Below, in pieces: positions 1-6,960 of a stretch of 7,107 nucleotides of DNA. The notes beneath the pieces are model-generated. The model saw nothing but the letters and a program-made list of their open reading frames with translations, was not told where the DNA came from and did no database searches. Source of the stretch: Alistipes sp. (GTDB lineage Bacteria; Bacteroidota; Bacteroidia; Bacteroidales; Rikenellaceae). Within the stretch, counting starts at the first letter, position 1; the number at the start of each line of letters is the position of its first letter. Both the position numbers and the translations under genes were made by a program. The DNA is taken from assembly GCA_017391665.1 (NCBI GenBank), contig JAFOXS010000109.1:1-7107 (forward strand), written 5' to 3'.

Positions 1-492
1 ACGATCCACGACCACGAGTTGCGTCTTAACTGCTCACGTGTATTGGAGATGGATCCCACGCAGATTCCTACAGGTACGCTGCTCGATGTTAAGGGTACGC
101 CGCAGGACTTCACTTCGTGGCGACGCTTTGGCGGTGATCTGCTCTCGGAGTTCAACCATATGAAGGATTTCAAGGGTTATGACCACTTCTTCGTGCTGGA
201 TGGCTGGAAGCCCAATATCCTCTCGGAGGTAGGCGAGCTGCGCTGTGAGGCTACGGGTCGCAAGGTGGAGATTCTCTCGTCGCAGGCGGGTGCTATGGTA
301 TATACAGGCAACTGGCTGGAGGGTGGATGCCCCATCACCAAGTCGGGCGTTCGCTATAAGGACTATGCGGGTGTGGCTATCGAGTGTCAGGGCTATCCCA
401 ACGCCGTGAACGAGCCCTCGTTCCCCTCGATTGAGTTGCAGGCCGATGAGTTGTATTGTCAGAAGATTGTATTTAAGTTAGGAACATTCTAA
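1..492 (+). CDS. galM: Aldose 1-epimerase (mutarotase), C-terminal part, 5' truncated by window edge
   Basis: The reading frame is open from base 1 and ends at TAA 490-492, giving 163 residues, about half of a usual GalM of 340-380. The TTG at position 19 is not the true start, because the frame continues upstream in register with family sequence. Family landmarks are the GYDHFFVL segment (substrate-binding Asp codon at 181-183), the VYTGNWLEG segment and AIECQGYPNAVN followed by FPS (general base Glu codon at 382-384). GalM enzymes interconvert the alpha and beta anomers of free aldoses such as galactose and glucose, in the cytoplasm or, in many Bacteroidetes, after export. The N-terminus is missing, so a signal peptide cannot be judged, and neither can the two family histidines that lie upstream. 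The next gene starts one base after the stop, so the two are probably co-transcribed. Sugar specificity is not determinable. Confidence 0.9.
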   Translation, partial: TIHDHELRLNCSRVLEMDPTQIPTGTLLDVKGTPQDFTSWRRFGGDLLSEFNHMKDFKGYDHFFVLDGWKPNILSEVGELRCEATGRKVEILSSQAGAMVYTGNWLEGGCPITKSGVRYKDYAGVAIECQGYPNAVNEPSFPSIELQADELYCQKIVFKLGTF

Positions 493-493
493 T

Positions 494-1084
494 ATGGAAG
501 ATAAGGATAGAGAGTTTTTAGACTCGTTTACCGAGAAGTTGGAGAAGACACTCGTCGATCAGTGTACGGCCGATGAGTTGCTCGATGGTAAGATTCTGGA
601 GGTTGAGGAGCTGGATGAGAAGTGGCGCACCTCAGCTCCCGAGTATATGGTTGACGCCGTTCCGCAGATTGCCCAGTACCCTGCAGCCGCCATCGCATGG
701 GCTTGCTATGTAGGTATGGGTGCTGCCGTGCTGTGGGATAAGTCGTGGGGCGAGTACAAGGATGTGGAGGATTGGTACACGCTGATGTCCAAGCCTCGTG
801 GCTTCGATTGCCTGGATGAGTATGTGATCGAGTGCTTGGTGGGCCTTAAGCTCGATAGCGAGGCTAATCAGAAGCTGGAGTCATCAATCCGCAAGGCTGC
901 CAACACAGCACAGACGATGATCCGCAAGGAGGGCATCGAGCCTCAGAGCGTTATGGCGTTCCACCTCTTCGCTCGCGTGGTGAAGGTATTCTTCCGCCTG
1001 GGCGTATCGCTTGAGTTGCGTCGCATGGGTTACAAGTACGTCAAGGTGAACCTCGATGTACAGGGCGAGGCTCCGCTGTCGTAG
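494..1084 (+). CDS. Conserved-looking hypothetical protein, 196 aa, probably co-transcribed with galM
   Basis: I do not recognise this family and assign no function. The ORF runs from ATG 494 to TAG 1082-1084, starting one base after the galM stop, which supports translational coupling. The first 50 or so residues are strongly acidic and look helical (MEDKDREFLDSF, EVEELDEKW). Residues about 58-82 form an Ala/Gly/Trp-rich hydrophobic stretch (AAAIAWACYVGMGAAVLWD). That is long enough to be a buried helix or, less likely, a single membrane span, and there is no N-terminal signal peptide. Residues about 120-185 look helical and become basic toward the end (FFRLGVSLELRRMGYKYVKV). Base composition and codon use resemble the flanking genes, so it is a real gene and not an antisense shadow. 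A soluble all-alpha cytoplasmic protein is my best guess at its nature. Confidence 0.8.
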   Translation: MEDKDREFLDSFTEKLEKTLVDQCTADELLDGKILEVEELDEKWRTSAPEYMVDAVPQIAQYPAAAIAWACYVGMGAAVLWDKSWGEYKDVEDWYTLMSKPRGFDCLDEYVIECLVGLKLDSEANQKLESSIRKAANTAQTMIRKEGIEPQSVMAFHLFARVVKVFFRLGVSLELRRMGYKYVKVNLDVQGEAPLS

Positions 1085-1146
1085 GTCGCTGACTCATATT
1101 TATGCTGCAAAAATTGGGTTTTATTCAAGAAAAATGCATTGTTATG

Positions 1147-1176
1147 TTGTATATGAAGAATAATTTGCTATATTTG
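1147..1176 (+). promoter_or_regulatory. Bacteroidetes-type promoter of the his operon
   Basis: TATATTTG at 1169-1176 is an exact match to the TAnnTTTG '-7' element used by the Bacteroidetes primary sigma factor. A TTG at 1147-1149 lies 19 bases upstream, in the right place for the '-33' element. Transcription would begin near 1180, about 17 bases before the leader-peptide ATG at 1197. The region between the preceding gene and the leader is AT-rich, as expected. The match is by eye and the exact start site is inferred. Confidence 0.65.
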
Positions 1177-1196
1177 CAGTAATAAAGGAACGTAAA

Positions 1197-1253
1197 ATGA
1201 CTAATACATTCAACATCCACCATCTTCATCATATCTTGCGAAAGATAGGGTAG
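1197..1253 (+). CDS. hisL: His operon leader peptide (18 aa, MTNTFNIHHLHHILRKIG)
   Basis: This short ORF runs from ATG 1197 to TAG 1251-1253. It encodes 18 residues with four histidines in five consecutive codons (CAC CAT CTT CAT CAT, 1218-1232). It is preceded by AAAGGA at 1184-1189 and an A-rich spacer, and sits just downstream of the promoter and upstream of a terminator before hisG. This is the arrangement of an amino-acid attenuation leader: translation acts as the sensor and the peptide itself probably has no function. The last His codon is six codons before the stop, and the stop codon lies inside the antiterminator arm (1249-1256). A ribosome that finishes the peptide therefore masks that arm, while one stalled on His codons leaves it free. 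The ORF is too short to be judged by coding statistics. The His cluster and its position are the evidence. Confidence 0.88.
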   Translation: MTNTFNIHHLHHILRKIG

Positions 1254-1290
1254 GTCGTGCAGGGAGTTGATTGCAGTATATGGGCTTACC
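1217..1290 (+). promoter_or_regulatory. His attenuator: leader hairpin and antiterminator
   Basis: Two competing structures can be drawn upstream of the terminator. The antiterminator pairs GGUAGGUC (1249-1256) with GGCUUACC (1283-1290), 8 bp including two G-U pairs, and the intervening loop may hold a small UGCA/UGCA stem (1258-1261 with 1272-1275). Upstream, UAUCUU/AAGAUA (1232-1237 with 1242-1247) forms a perfect 6-bp hairpin closed by a GCGA (GNRA) tetraloop. CCACC (1217-1221, covering the first His codon) can pair with GGUAGG (1249-1254) with one bulged A and could sequester the antiterminator arm when no ribosome is present. Expected logic: with scarce His-tRNA the ribosome stalls, the antiterminator forms and the his genes are read. 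With ample His-tRNA the ribosome reaches the stop, the terminator forms and transcription ends. Pairings were drawn by hand without energies. Confidence 0.75.
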
Positions 1291-1310
1291 TTATGGGGTA
1301 GGCCTTTTTT
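1282..1310 (+). terminator. Intrinsic terminator of the his attenuator
   Basis: GGCUUACC (1283-1290) pairs with GGUAGGCC (1297-1304) as an 8-bp stem with one internal G-U pair. A further G-U closing pair is possible (1282 with 1305). The loop is six bases (UUAUGG), and the stem is followed directly by six T residues (1305-1310). It lies 53 bases before the hisG start and 29 bases after the leader-peptide stop, so it must be conditional for the operon to be expressed. Its 5' arm is the same segment used by the antiterminator. It would also limit read-through from the galM-side genes. Confidence 0.85.
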
Positions 1311-1363
1311 GTTATAAGTGAGTCGTTTTGCAAATCAGTAGTTGGATTAAAACGTAAACATAT

Positions 1364-2215
1364 ATGTTGAGAATTGCTATTCAAACCAAAGGTCGTCTTA
1401 ATGAGCAGAGCATGGATCTGCTCCATGAGATTGGTATTGATGTCGATGCTGCCAAGCGTAAATTCCTTTCGCAAGCTGCCAATTTCCCTATTGAGGTGCT
1501 CTACTTGCGCGATGATGATATCCCGCAGGTGGTGGCTAATGGCACGGCTTCGCTGGGCATCGTAGGTCTGAATGAGGTGGCCGAGCGTGGCTGCGATGTT
1601 GAAGTGGTGAAGAAGTTGGGCTTTGGTGGCTGCCGCATCTCGCTGGCAGTGCCAAAGGGTGTGCAGTATGATGGCGTTGAGTATTTTCAGGGCAAGCGTA
1701 TTGCTACCTCATATCCCAATATTCTGCGCAGATTCCTTGCCGAGCATGGCGTGGAGGCCGAGATGGAGGTCATCACAGGTTCGGTGGAGATTGCGCCCGC
1801 GGCGGGCATTGCTGATGCAATTTTTGATATTGTATCCTCGGGTGGAACACTCGTGACGAATGGTTTGAAGGAGGTTGAGCGTGTCTTTGAGTCGGAGGCG
1901 GTGCTGATTGCCAATCGCTCACTCTCGGCTGAGGATCGCGAGCTGCTTGACGAGTTACTGTTCCGTATCGAGTCCGAGAGCGTAAGCCGCGGCAAGAAAT
2001 ATCTGCTGATGAATATCCCCACTGCGTCGCTTGATGAGGCTGTGAAGATCCTGCCCGCTATGCGTAGCCCGACGGTGATGCCGCTCGCGGTCGAGGGTTG
2101 GTGTTCGTTGCACTCGGTGGTAGATTCTGCTGATCTGTGGGATAAGGTGCGTCAGCTCAAGGCCATTGGCGCCGAGGGTATATTGGTACTTACGTTGGAT
2201 AAGATAATTCCCTAA
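1364..2215 (+). CDS. hisG: ATP phosphoribosyltransferase, long form with C-terminal regulatory domain
   Basis: HisG catalyses the first committed step of histidine synthesis, joining ATP and PRPP to give phosphoribosyl-ATP and pyrophosphate. The protein has 283 residues. The catalytic region shows the N-terminal LRIAIQTKGRL, the GTASLGIVGLNE segment (about 60-71) and the PRPP-binding loop, EIAPAAGIADAIFDIVSSGG, at about 142-161. Residues about 205-283 form the ACT-like C-terminal domain that binds histidine in long-form HisG, so feedback inhibition is expected and no HisZ partner is needed. The ATG at 1364 gives the usual family N-terminus right at the first beta strand. It is the first structural gene after the attenuator, 53 bases past the T-run. 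hisD begins three bases after its stop. Confidence 0.97.
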   Translation: MLRIAIQTKGRLNEQSMDLLHEIGIDVDAAKRKFLSQAANFPIEVLYLRDDDIPQVVANGTASLGIVGLNEVAERGCDVEVVKKLGFGGCRISLAVPKGVQYDGVEYFQGKRIATSYPNILRRFLAEHGVEAEMEVITGSVEIAPAAGIADAIFDIVSSGGTLVTNGLKEVERVFESEAVLIANRSLSAEDRELLDELLFRIESESVSRGKKYLLMNIPTASLDEAVKILPAMRSPTVMPLAVEGWCSLHSVVDSADLWDKVRQLKAIGAEGILVLTLDKIIP

Positions 2216-2218
2216 TCT

Positions 2219-3499
2219 ATGAATATCTACTTAAATCCCGAGCGTGGGCAGTGGGCTTCGTTGTGTCGCCGAGCCGAGCAGGATAACTCGCTCATAGCCG
2301 AGCGTGTCGAGGCTATCGTGGAGCGTGTGAAGGAGCAGGGTGATGATGCTCTGCTGGCACTTGCTGCAGAGATTGACGGCGTGCAGCTCTCTGCGCTTGA
2401 GGTGTCGGACGAGGAGTTCATGCTCGCCGAGCAGCAGGTCAGTGCCGAGGTTAAGGCTGCCATTGAGGTTGCTTCTGGCAATATTGAGGCCTTTCATCGT
2501 GCGCAGCTTCCTCGTGAGGTGAGGGTTCAGACGCAAGCGGGCGTGGAGTGTCTGCAGCGTCCCGTGCCTATCCGTCGTGTGGGTTTGTATATCCCCGGAG
2601 GTACGGCTCCTTTGTTCTCTACGGTGCTGATGCTTGCCCTGCCAGCACGCCTTGCGGGGTGTGAGCAGGTAGTACTCTGCACACCAACAAATAAGCAGGG
2701 ACAGGTGGCTGCGGAGGTGTTGTATGCAGCTCGTCGTTGTGGTGTGACATCGGTCTATAAAGTTGGTGGTGCGCAGGCCATAGCCGCTATGGCGTATGGA
2801 ACGGCTACGGTGCCTAAGGTTGATAAGATTTTTGGTCCGGGAAATAGATATGTGACCCTTGCCAAGCAGTTGGTGGCAGGCCGTAACACCTCGATTGATA
2901 TGCCAGCAGGCCCGTCGGAGGTTATGGTGCTGGCCGATGAGTCGGCAGATGTGCGCTTTGTGGCGGCTGATATGTTGTCGCAGGCTGAGCACGGTAGTGA
3001 TAGTCAGGCTATTGTTGTCTGCTCAAGTCGGGCTATAGCCGAGGCCGTTGAGGCAGAGGTGGAGCGTCAGCGCGGGTTGCTCGCGCGTGCGGAGTATGTC
3101 GCCGAGTCGCTTGCCCATAGCCGCGCCATAGTTTTTGACCGAGAGGAGGATATGATTGCCTTTGCCGAGGAGTATGCCGCCGAGCATCTTATCGTTTCGA
3201 TGAAAGATGCGTGGGGTGTTGTTGACAGGATTACAACGGCAGGTAGCGTCTTTGTCGGCAACTACTCGCCCGAGAGCGCCGGCGACTATGCCTCGGGTAC
3301 AAATCATACGTTGCCAACATCGGGCTGGGCGCATTCGTGCAGTGGTGTGAATATCGACAGTTTTATGCGCAAGATGACCATACAGCACCTTACACCCAAG
3401 GGCATCGAGGCTCTGGCTCCGACCATTGTGGCTATGGCCGAGGCTGAAGGTCTGGAGGCGCATGCTGCAGCGGTGAGAGTGAGAATTGAAAAGAGTTAG
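2219..3499 (+). CDS. hisD: Histidinol dehydrogenase
   Basis: HisD is a zinc enzyme that oxidises L-histidinol to L-histidine in two NAD-dependent steps, the end of the pathway. Its 426 residues match the usual family length of about 430. Visible signatures are [13 protein letters not shown] (183-195), FGPGNRYV (205-212), DMPAGPSEV (227-235), [11 protein letters not shown] (254-264) and [15 protein letters not shown] (353-367). By comparison with the enterobacterial enzyme, the zinc ligands are Gln255, His258, Asp356 and His415, and the catalytic pair is Glu322-His323. All are present, so the enzyme should be active. It lies three bases after hisG and three bases before hisC, consistent with one transcript. 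Confidence 0.98.
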   Translation: MNIYLNPERGQWASLCRRAEQDNSLIAERVEAIVERVKEQGDDALLALAAEIDGVQLSALEVSDEEFMLAEQQVSAEVKAAIEVASGNIEAFHRAQLPREVRVQTQAGVECLQRPVPIRRVGLYIPGGTAPLFSTVLMLALPARLAGCEQVVLCTPTNKQGQVAAEVLYAARRCGVTSVYKVGGAQAIAAMAYGTATVPKVDKIFGPGNRYVTLAKQLVAGRNTSIDMPAGPSEVMVLADESADVRFVAADMLSQAEHGSDSQAIVVCSSRAIAEAVEAEVERQRGLLARAEYVAESLAHSRAIVFDREEDMIAFAEEYAAEHLIVSMKDAWGVVDRITTAGSVFVGNYSPESAGDYASGTNHTLPTSGWAHSCSGVNIDSFMRKMTIQHLTPKGIEALAPTIVAMAEAEGLEAHAAAVRVRIEKS

Positions 3500-3502
3500 G
3501 TT

Positions 3503-4546
3503 ATGAAAGATATAAGCAGATACGTGCGACGTGCGATAGCGGCTCTTACGCCCTATTCGACGGCACGCGACGAGTATGAGGGTGAGTTGGGCGTCTTTCT
3601 TGATGCCAACGAGAGCCCCTACGAGAATGGATACAATCGCTATCCCGATCCGCACCAGAAGGCACTCAAAGCGCAGATTGCGGCAATAAAGGGTGTGCCC
3701 GCAGAAAATATCTTTATCGGTAACGGTAGCGACGAGGCCATTGACCTTGTATTCCGTGTCTTCTGCGAGCCGCGCGAGGATAATGTTGTGGCCATAGCAC
3801 CGAGTTACGGAATGTATAAGGTGGCAGCGGCCATAAACGATGTTGAGATTCGTGAGGTGGCGCTGGGTGAGGATTTTTCTCTGCCCACGGATGCACTGCT
3901 TGCGGCTGCGGACGAGAAAACCAAGGCGCTGTTCCTCTGCTCGCCCAATAATCCTACGGCCAATTCGTTTCCACGCGAGGAGTTGATGCGCCTGGTTGAG
4001 GAGTTCGACGGCATGGTAGTAGTTGATGAGGCCTATATCGATTTTGCTGAGGCCAAGAGCCTTGTCGGGGAGATTGCCTCACATCCCAATCTCGTTGTTC
4101 TGCAAACCATGTCGAAGGCGTGGGGTATGGCGGGCTTGCGTGTAGGTTTGGCACTGGCTGATAGTCGTGTGGTAGGGCTTATGTCGCAGGTGAAGTATCC
4201 CTATAATATCAACGTTGCAACGATGAAGATTGTGAGCGATCTGCTGACAAAGGGCGTAAGCGAAGAGGTTGAGCAGATCAAGCAGCAACGTGCTGTGGTT
4301 GCCGAGGCACTGGCGGAGTTTAAGTTTGTGGAGCGTGTCTATCCGAGCGATGCCAACTTCCTGCTTGTGCGAGTAGCGGATGCCGATGCGTTGTATGAAC
4401 ACCTTATTGTGAATGGCATCATTGTGCGTAACCGTACACGAGTAAAGGGTTGCGAGGGTTGCCTGCGTATAACCATCGGCCTTAAGGAGGAGAATGAGAA
4501 ACTGATAAAATCGTTAGAGAGATATGAAACGTGTAATATTCGTTGA
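3503..4546 (+). CDS. hisC: Histidinol-phosphate aminotransferase
   Basis: HisC is a class I/II PLP-dependent aminotransferase that transfers an amino group from glutamate to imidazole-acetol phosphate, giving L-histidinol phosphate. The 347 residues are normal for the family. Seen in order: the N-terminal [18 protein letters not shown] (33-50), the cofactor region [11 protein letters not shown] (72-82), SPNNPTA (147-153), DEAYIDF (175-181), the Schiff-base lysine Lys205 in [10 protein letters not shown], and the C-terminal carboxylate-binding Arg322 in CLRITIG. The start at ATG 3503 leaves only three bases after hisD. The last 23 bases overlap the start of hisB in another frame, so HisB translation is probably coupled to HisC termination. 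Family HisC paralogues can act on aromatic amino acids, but the operon context makes histidine the expected role. Confidence 0.96.
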   Translation: MKDISRYVRRAIAALTPYSTARDEYEGELGVFLDANESPYENGYNRYPDPHQKALKAQIAAIKGVPAENIFIGNGSDEAIDLVFRVFCEPREDNVVAIAPSYGMYKVAAAINDVEIREVALGEDFSLPTDALLAAADEKTKALFLCSPNNPTANSFPREELMRLVEEFDGMVVVDEAYIDFAEAKSLVGEIASHPNLVVLQTMSKAWGMAGLRVGLALADSRVVGLMSQVKYPYNINVATMKIVSDLLTKGVSEEVEQIKQQRAVVAEALAEFKFVERVYPSDANFLLVRVADADALYEHLIVNGIIVRNRTRVKGCEGCLRITIGLKEENEKLIKSLERYETCNIR

Positions 4547-5648
4547 TCGCGACGGCACAATCATCACCGAGCCGCCCGTAGATTATCAGGTCGATTCGCT
4601 TGAGAAACTGGAGTTTGTGGCGGGTGCTATCTCGGGCCTTAAATCTGTTGCCGAGCTCGATTATGAGTTGGTTATGGCGTCGAATCAAGATGGCCTGGGA
4701 ACAGATTCTTTCCCTGAGGATACCTTCTGGCCGGCTCACACCAAGATGCTCCGCACGCTTGCGGGTGAGGGTGTATTTTTCGACGATCAGCTGATCGATC
4801 CCACGCTGCCCGAGGAGAACTCTCCTACGCGCAAACCCGGTGTGGGTATGTTTGGTAAGTATCTTTCGGACGAGTATGATATGGCGGCGTCGTATGTTGT
4901 GGGTGACCGCGCTACGGATGTGGAGCTTGCTTTCAACCTCGGCGCCAAAGCTATCCTTTTGCAGCCAAAGACCGAAGGTGAGGCGATGCTCGAGGGTAAG
5001 GCATTCGCGTCGGCATGTGTACTGATTACTCCCGTGTGGCGTGATGTGGCGGAGTATCTGCGTCGCACCGACCGTTGTGCCGTTGTGGAGCGTAAGACCT
5101 CAGAAACAGATATTCGCATTGCCATAGATCTGGATGGCGGAGCGGAGTCGCACGTGGATACGGGACTTAAATTCTTTGATCATATGCTATGGCAGCTGCC
5201 ACACCACGCTGGCATTGCGCTTGAGGCCGTGTGTCGAGGCGATCTGGAGGTGGATGAGCACCACACTATAGAGGATGTAGCCATCGCTTTGGGCGAGGCT
5301 ATTCTGCAGGCTTTGGGCTCGAAGCGAGGCATTGACCGCTATGGCTTTGTGCTGCCGATGGATGAGTGCCGAGCTATGGTGTTGATCGACTTTGGTGGCC
5401 GTGCCGACTTTGTGTGGGATGTGCCTTTTACGCGTGAGAGGGTGGGAGATGTGCCTACCGAGATGTTCAAGCACTTCTTCAAGTCGCTGTGTGTGGCTAT
5501 GCGTTGCAACCTGCACATCGAGGCGCGCGGCGAGAACAATCACCACCTCATTGAGGGTGTCTTCAAGGCCTTTGCACGTGCGCTGAAGATGGCTATCCGT
5601 AGAGATGTGTTCAAGTACGATTTACCATCAAGCAAGGGTGTGTTATGA
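4524..5648 (+). CDS. hisB: Bifunctional histidinol-phosphatase / imidazoleglycerol-phosphate dehydratase
   Basis: The protein has two fused enzymes in 374 residues. Residues about 1-165 are a HAD-superfamily histidinol-phosphate phosphatase: Asp8 and Asp10 in FVDRDGT are the nucleophile and acid/base, Ser53 lies in SNQDGLG, Lys104 in RKPG, and Asp128/Asp132 in GDRATD. Residues about 184-374 are imidazoleglycerol-phosphate dehydratase, with the metal-binding His clusters FFDHML (217-222), HHTIED (246-251) and HHLIE (340-344). They perform the phosphatase and the dehydration steps on either side of HisC. The segment that binds zinc in the enterobacterial phosphatase is changed here: Asp92, Thr94, Ser100 and Thr102 stand where Cys, His, Cys and Cys would be. 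The loop therefore probably folds without zinc. ATG 4524 is inside hisC and fits the family N-terminus exactly. The stop overlaps the hisH start by four bases. Confidence 0.97.
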   Translation: MKRVIFVDRDGTIITEPPVDYQVDSLEKLEFVAGAISGLKSVAELDYELVMASNQDGLGTDSFPEDTFWPAHTKMLRTLAGEGVFFDDQLIDPTLPEENSPTRKPGVGMFGKYLSDEYDMAASYVVGDRATDVELAFNLGAKAILLQPKTEGEAMLEGKAFASACVLITPVWRDVAEYLRRTDRCAVVERKTSETDIRIAIDLDGGAESHVDTGLKFFDHMLWQLPHHAGIALEAVCRGDLEVDEHHTIEDVAIALGEAILQALGSKRGIDRYGFVLPMDECRAMVLIDFGGRADFVWDVPFTRERVGDVPTEMFKHFFKSLCVAMRCNLHIEARGENNHHLIEGVFKAFARALKMAIRRDVFKYDLPSSKGVL

Positions 5649-6229
5649 TTGCGATAGTAGATTATAAGATGGGCAACCTGCGTTCGGTGGAGAACGCTTT
5701 GCGCCGACTGGGTGCCGATTTTGTTGTTACGGCCGATGCCGATGTTATCCGTCGAGCAGATAAGGTTCTGCTGCCTGGCGTAGGCAATGCAGCCGAGGCT
5801 ATGGAGAATCTGCGTGCGGCCGATTTGGTGGATGTGATTCGTTCGCTGCGTCAGCCCGTGCTGGGTATATGTGTTGGCATGCAGGTTATGTGCCGTCATA
5901 GCGAGGAGGGCGATGTCGATTGCCTCGGTATCTTCGATGCACGAGTGAAACGATTCTTGCCAGCGCCCGAAGTGAAAGTTCCGCACATGGGTTGGAACAA
6001 GATTGGTAATCTCGAAACAAAACTCTTCAAAGATTTGGATGGTGGCAGTTATGTCTATTTCGTACACTCGTACTACCCTGAGTTGTGCCCCGACACCATT
6101 GCCACGGCAACGCACGGCGTGATGTTTAGTGCTGCACTTAAATACGAAAACTTCTATGGTACGCAGTTTCATCCCGAGAAGAGCGGCGATGTGGGCGAGC
6201 GTATAATCGCTAATTTTCTGAAATTATGA
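5645..6229 (+). CDS. hisH: Imidazole glycerol phosphate synthase, glutaminase subunit
   Basis: HisH hydrolyses glutamine and passes ammonia to HisF in the heterodimeric IGP synthase. The 194 residues form a class I glutamine amidotransferase. The catalytic triad is visible: Cys76 in LGICVGMQ, then His176 and Glu178 in QFHPEKSG. The oxyanion-strand segment is LLPGVG (42-47), and the YFVHSYYP segment (138-145) is typical of HisH. ATG 5645 overlaps the hisB stop in ATGA, and the hisH stop overlaps the hisA start the same way, which indicates translational coupling. Co-production with HisF from the same operon suits a 1:1 complex. Confidence 0.97.
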   Translation: MIAIVDYKMGNLRSVENALRRLGADFVVTADADVIRRADKVLLPGVGNAAEAMENLRAADLVDVIRSLRQPVLGICVGMQVMCRHSEEGDVDCLGIFDARVKRFLPAPEVKVPHMGWNKIGNLETKLFKDLDGGSYVYFVHSYYPELCPDTIATATHGVMFSAALKYENFYGTQFHPEKSGDVGERIIANFLKL

Positions 6230-6960
6230 GCCGTATAGAGATAATTCCTGCTATCGATATTATTGAAGGACGCTGCGTGCGCCTTTCACAGGGCGATTAT
6301 GACCGCCGCAAGGTCTATGATGCCAGCCCTGTGGATATGGCCAAGCGTTATGCCGACTGCGGTGTTAAGCGCATCCATGTTGTCGATCTGGATGGAGCAA
6401 AATCCTCTTCGCCGAAGAATCTGCGCACACTCGAGCAGATGGCCGTAGGTGCAGGGGTAGAGATAGAGTGGGGCGGAGGCATCAAGAGCGAGGAGTCGCT
6501 GCGAGCCCTGTTCGACTATGGTGCAACGTATGCCATCGTTGGTAGCGTGGCGGCACGTGAGCCTATGCTCTTTGCACAGTGGCTGGCCACATTTGGTGGC
6601 GAGCGTATGGTGCTGGGCGCCGATGTGCGAGATGGCAAAATCTCGGTCAATGGCTGGCAGGAGGATTTGGCTATAACGATTGAGGAGCTGATCGATGGCT
6701 TCCTGCCGATGGGACTGAGTCAGGTTGTCTGCACCGACATCACACGTGATGGGATGTTGCAGGGCCCTACGGATGAACTGTACGTGCAGTTGCAGGAGCG
6801 CTATCCGACCGTTGATTTCACCGTGTCGGGCGGTATAGGTTCTATGACCGATATAGTGAGGCTCAACGATAAAGGTCTGCGTAAAGTCATCATCGGTAAG
6901 GCCATATATGAGAATCGTATAACATTAAAAGATATAGAACAATGGTCGCTAAACGAATAA
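6226..6960 (+). CDS. hisA: ProFAR isomerase (phosphoribosylformimino-5-aminoimidazole carboxamide ribotide isomerase)
   Basis: HisA is a (beta/alpha)8 barrel that carries out the Amadori rearrangement of ProFAR to PRFAR. The 244 residues are full length. The catalytic Asp11 lies in IPAIDII, and the second catalytic Asp (Asp171) in CTDITRDG. Half-barrel phosphate-binding motifs are seen as GGGI (83-86) with VGS (105-107), and SGGIGS (201-206) with IGKA (223-226). Asp133 in LGADVRDG and Trp144 in NGWQE are also conserved family positions. The active-site Asp at the end of the first strand and the LGADVRDG context fit HisA rather than HisF. The last 19 bases overlap the start of hisF. Confidence 0.96.
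   Translation: MSRIEIIPAIDIIEGRCVRLSQGDYDRRKVYDASPVDMAKRYADCGVKRIHVVDLDGAKSSSPKNLRTLEQMAVGAGVEIEWGGGIKSEESLRALFDYGATYAIVGSVAAREPMLFAQWLATFGGERMVLGADVRDGKISVNGWQEDLAITIEELIDGFLPMGLSQVVCTDITRDGMLQGPTDELYVQLQERYPTVDFTVSGGIGSMTDIVRLNDKGLRKVIIGKAIYENRITLKDIEQWSLNE

Noticed and set aside
19..492. TTG at position 19 as the start of a short protein
   Set aside because: The frame stays open to base 1 and the preceding residues (TIHDHE) continue the aldose 1-epimerase match, so the gene is cut by the window edge and does not begin here.
1105..1140. Possible inverted repeat around TGCA...TGCA after the hypothetical gene
   Set aside because: The flanking A-runs are direct, not inverted, so beyond the palindromic TGCA there is no stem and no T-run in terminator position.
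1177..1363. T-box or metabolite riboswitch controlling hisG
   Set aside because: There is no T-box consensus or known aptamer-like core in this short leader, and the His-rich ORF with mutually exclusive hairpins explains the terminator fully.
1286..1474. Minus-strand open frame of 62 codons over the terminator and hisG start
   Set aside because: Most of it is antisense to hisG and the rest covers the attenuator hairpin. There is no coding signal of its own.
2231..2992. Long antisense open frame (253 codons) within hisD
   Set aside because: It lies wholly opposite an unmistakable hisD, its translation is Ser/Arg/His/Leu-rich low-quality protein, and no promoter or family resemblance supports it. 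It is a by-product of codon bias on the coding strand.
3023..3655. Antisense open frame of 210 codons across hisD and hisC
   Set aside because: It spans the junction of two certain genes on the other strand and has no independent support.
5540..6172. Antisense open frame of 210 codons across hisB and hisH
   Set aside because: It is opposite two conserved genes and crosses their junction, with no recognisable motifs. It is a shadow frame.
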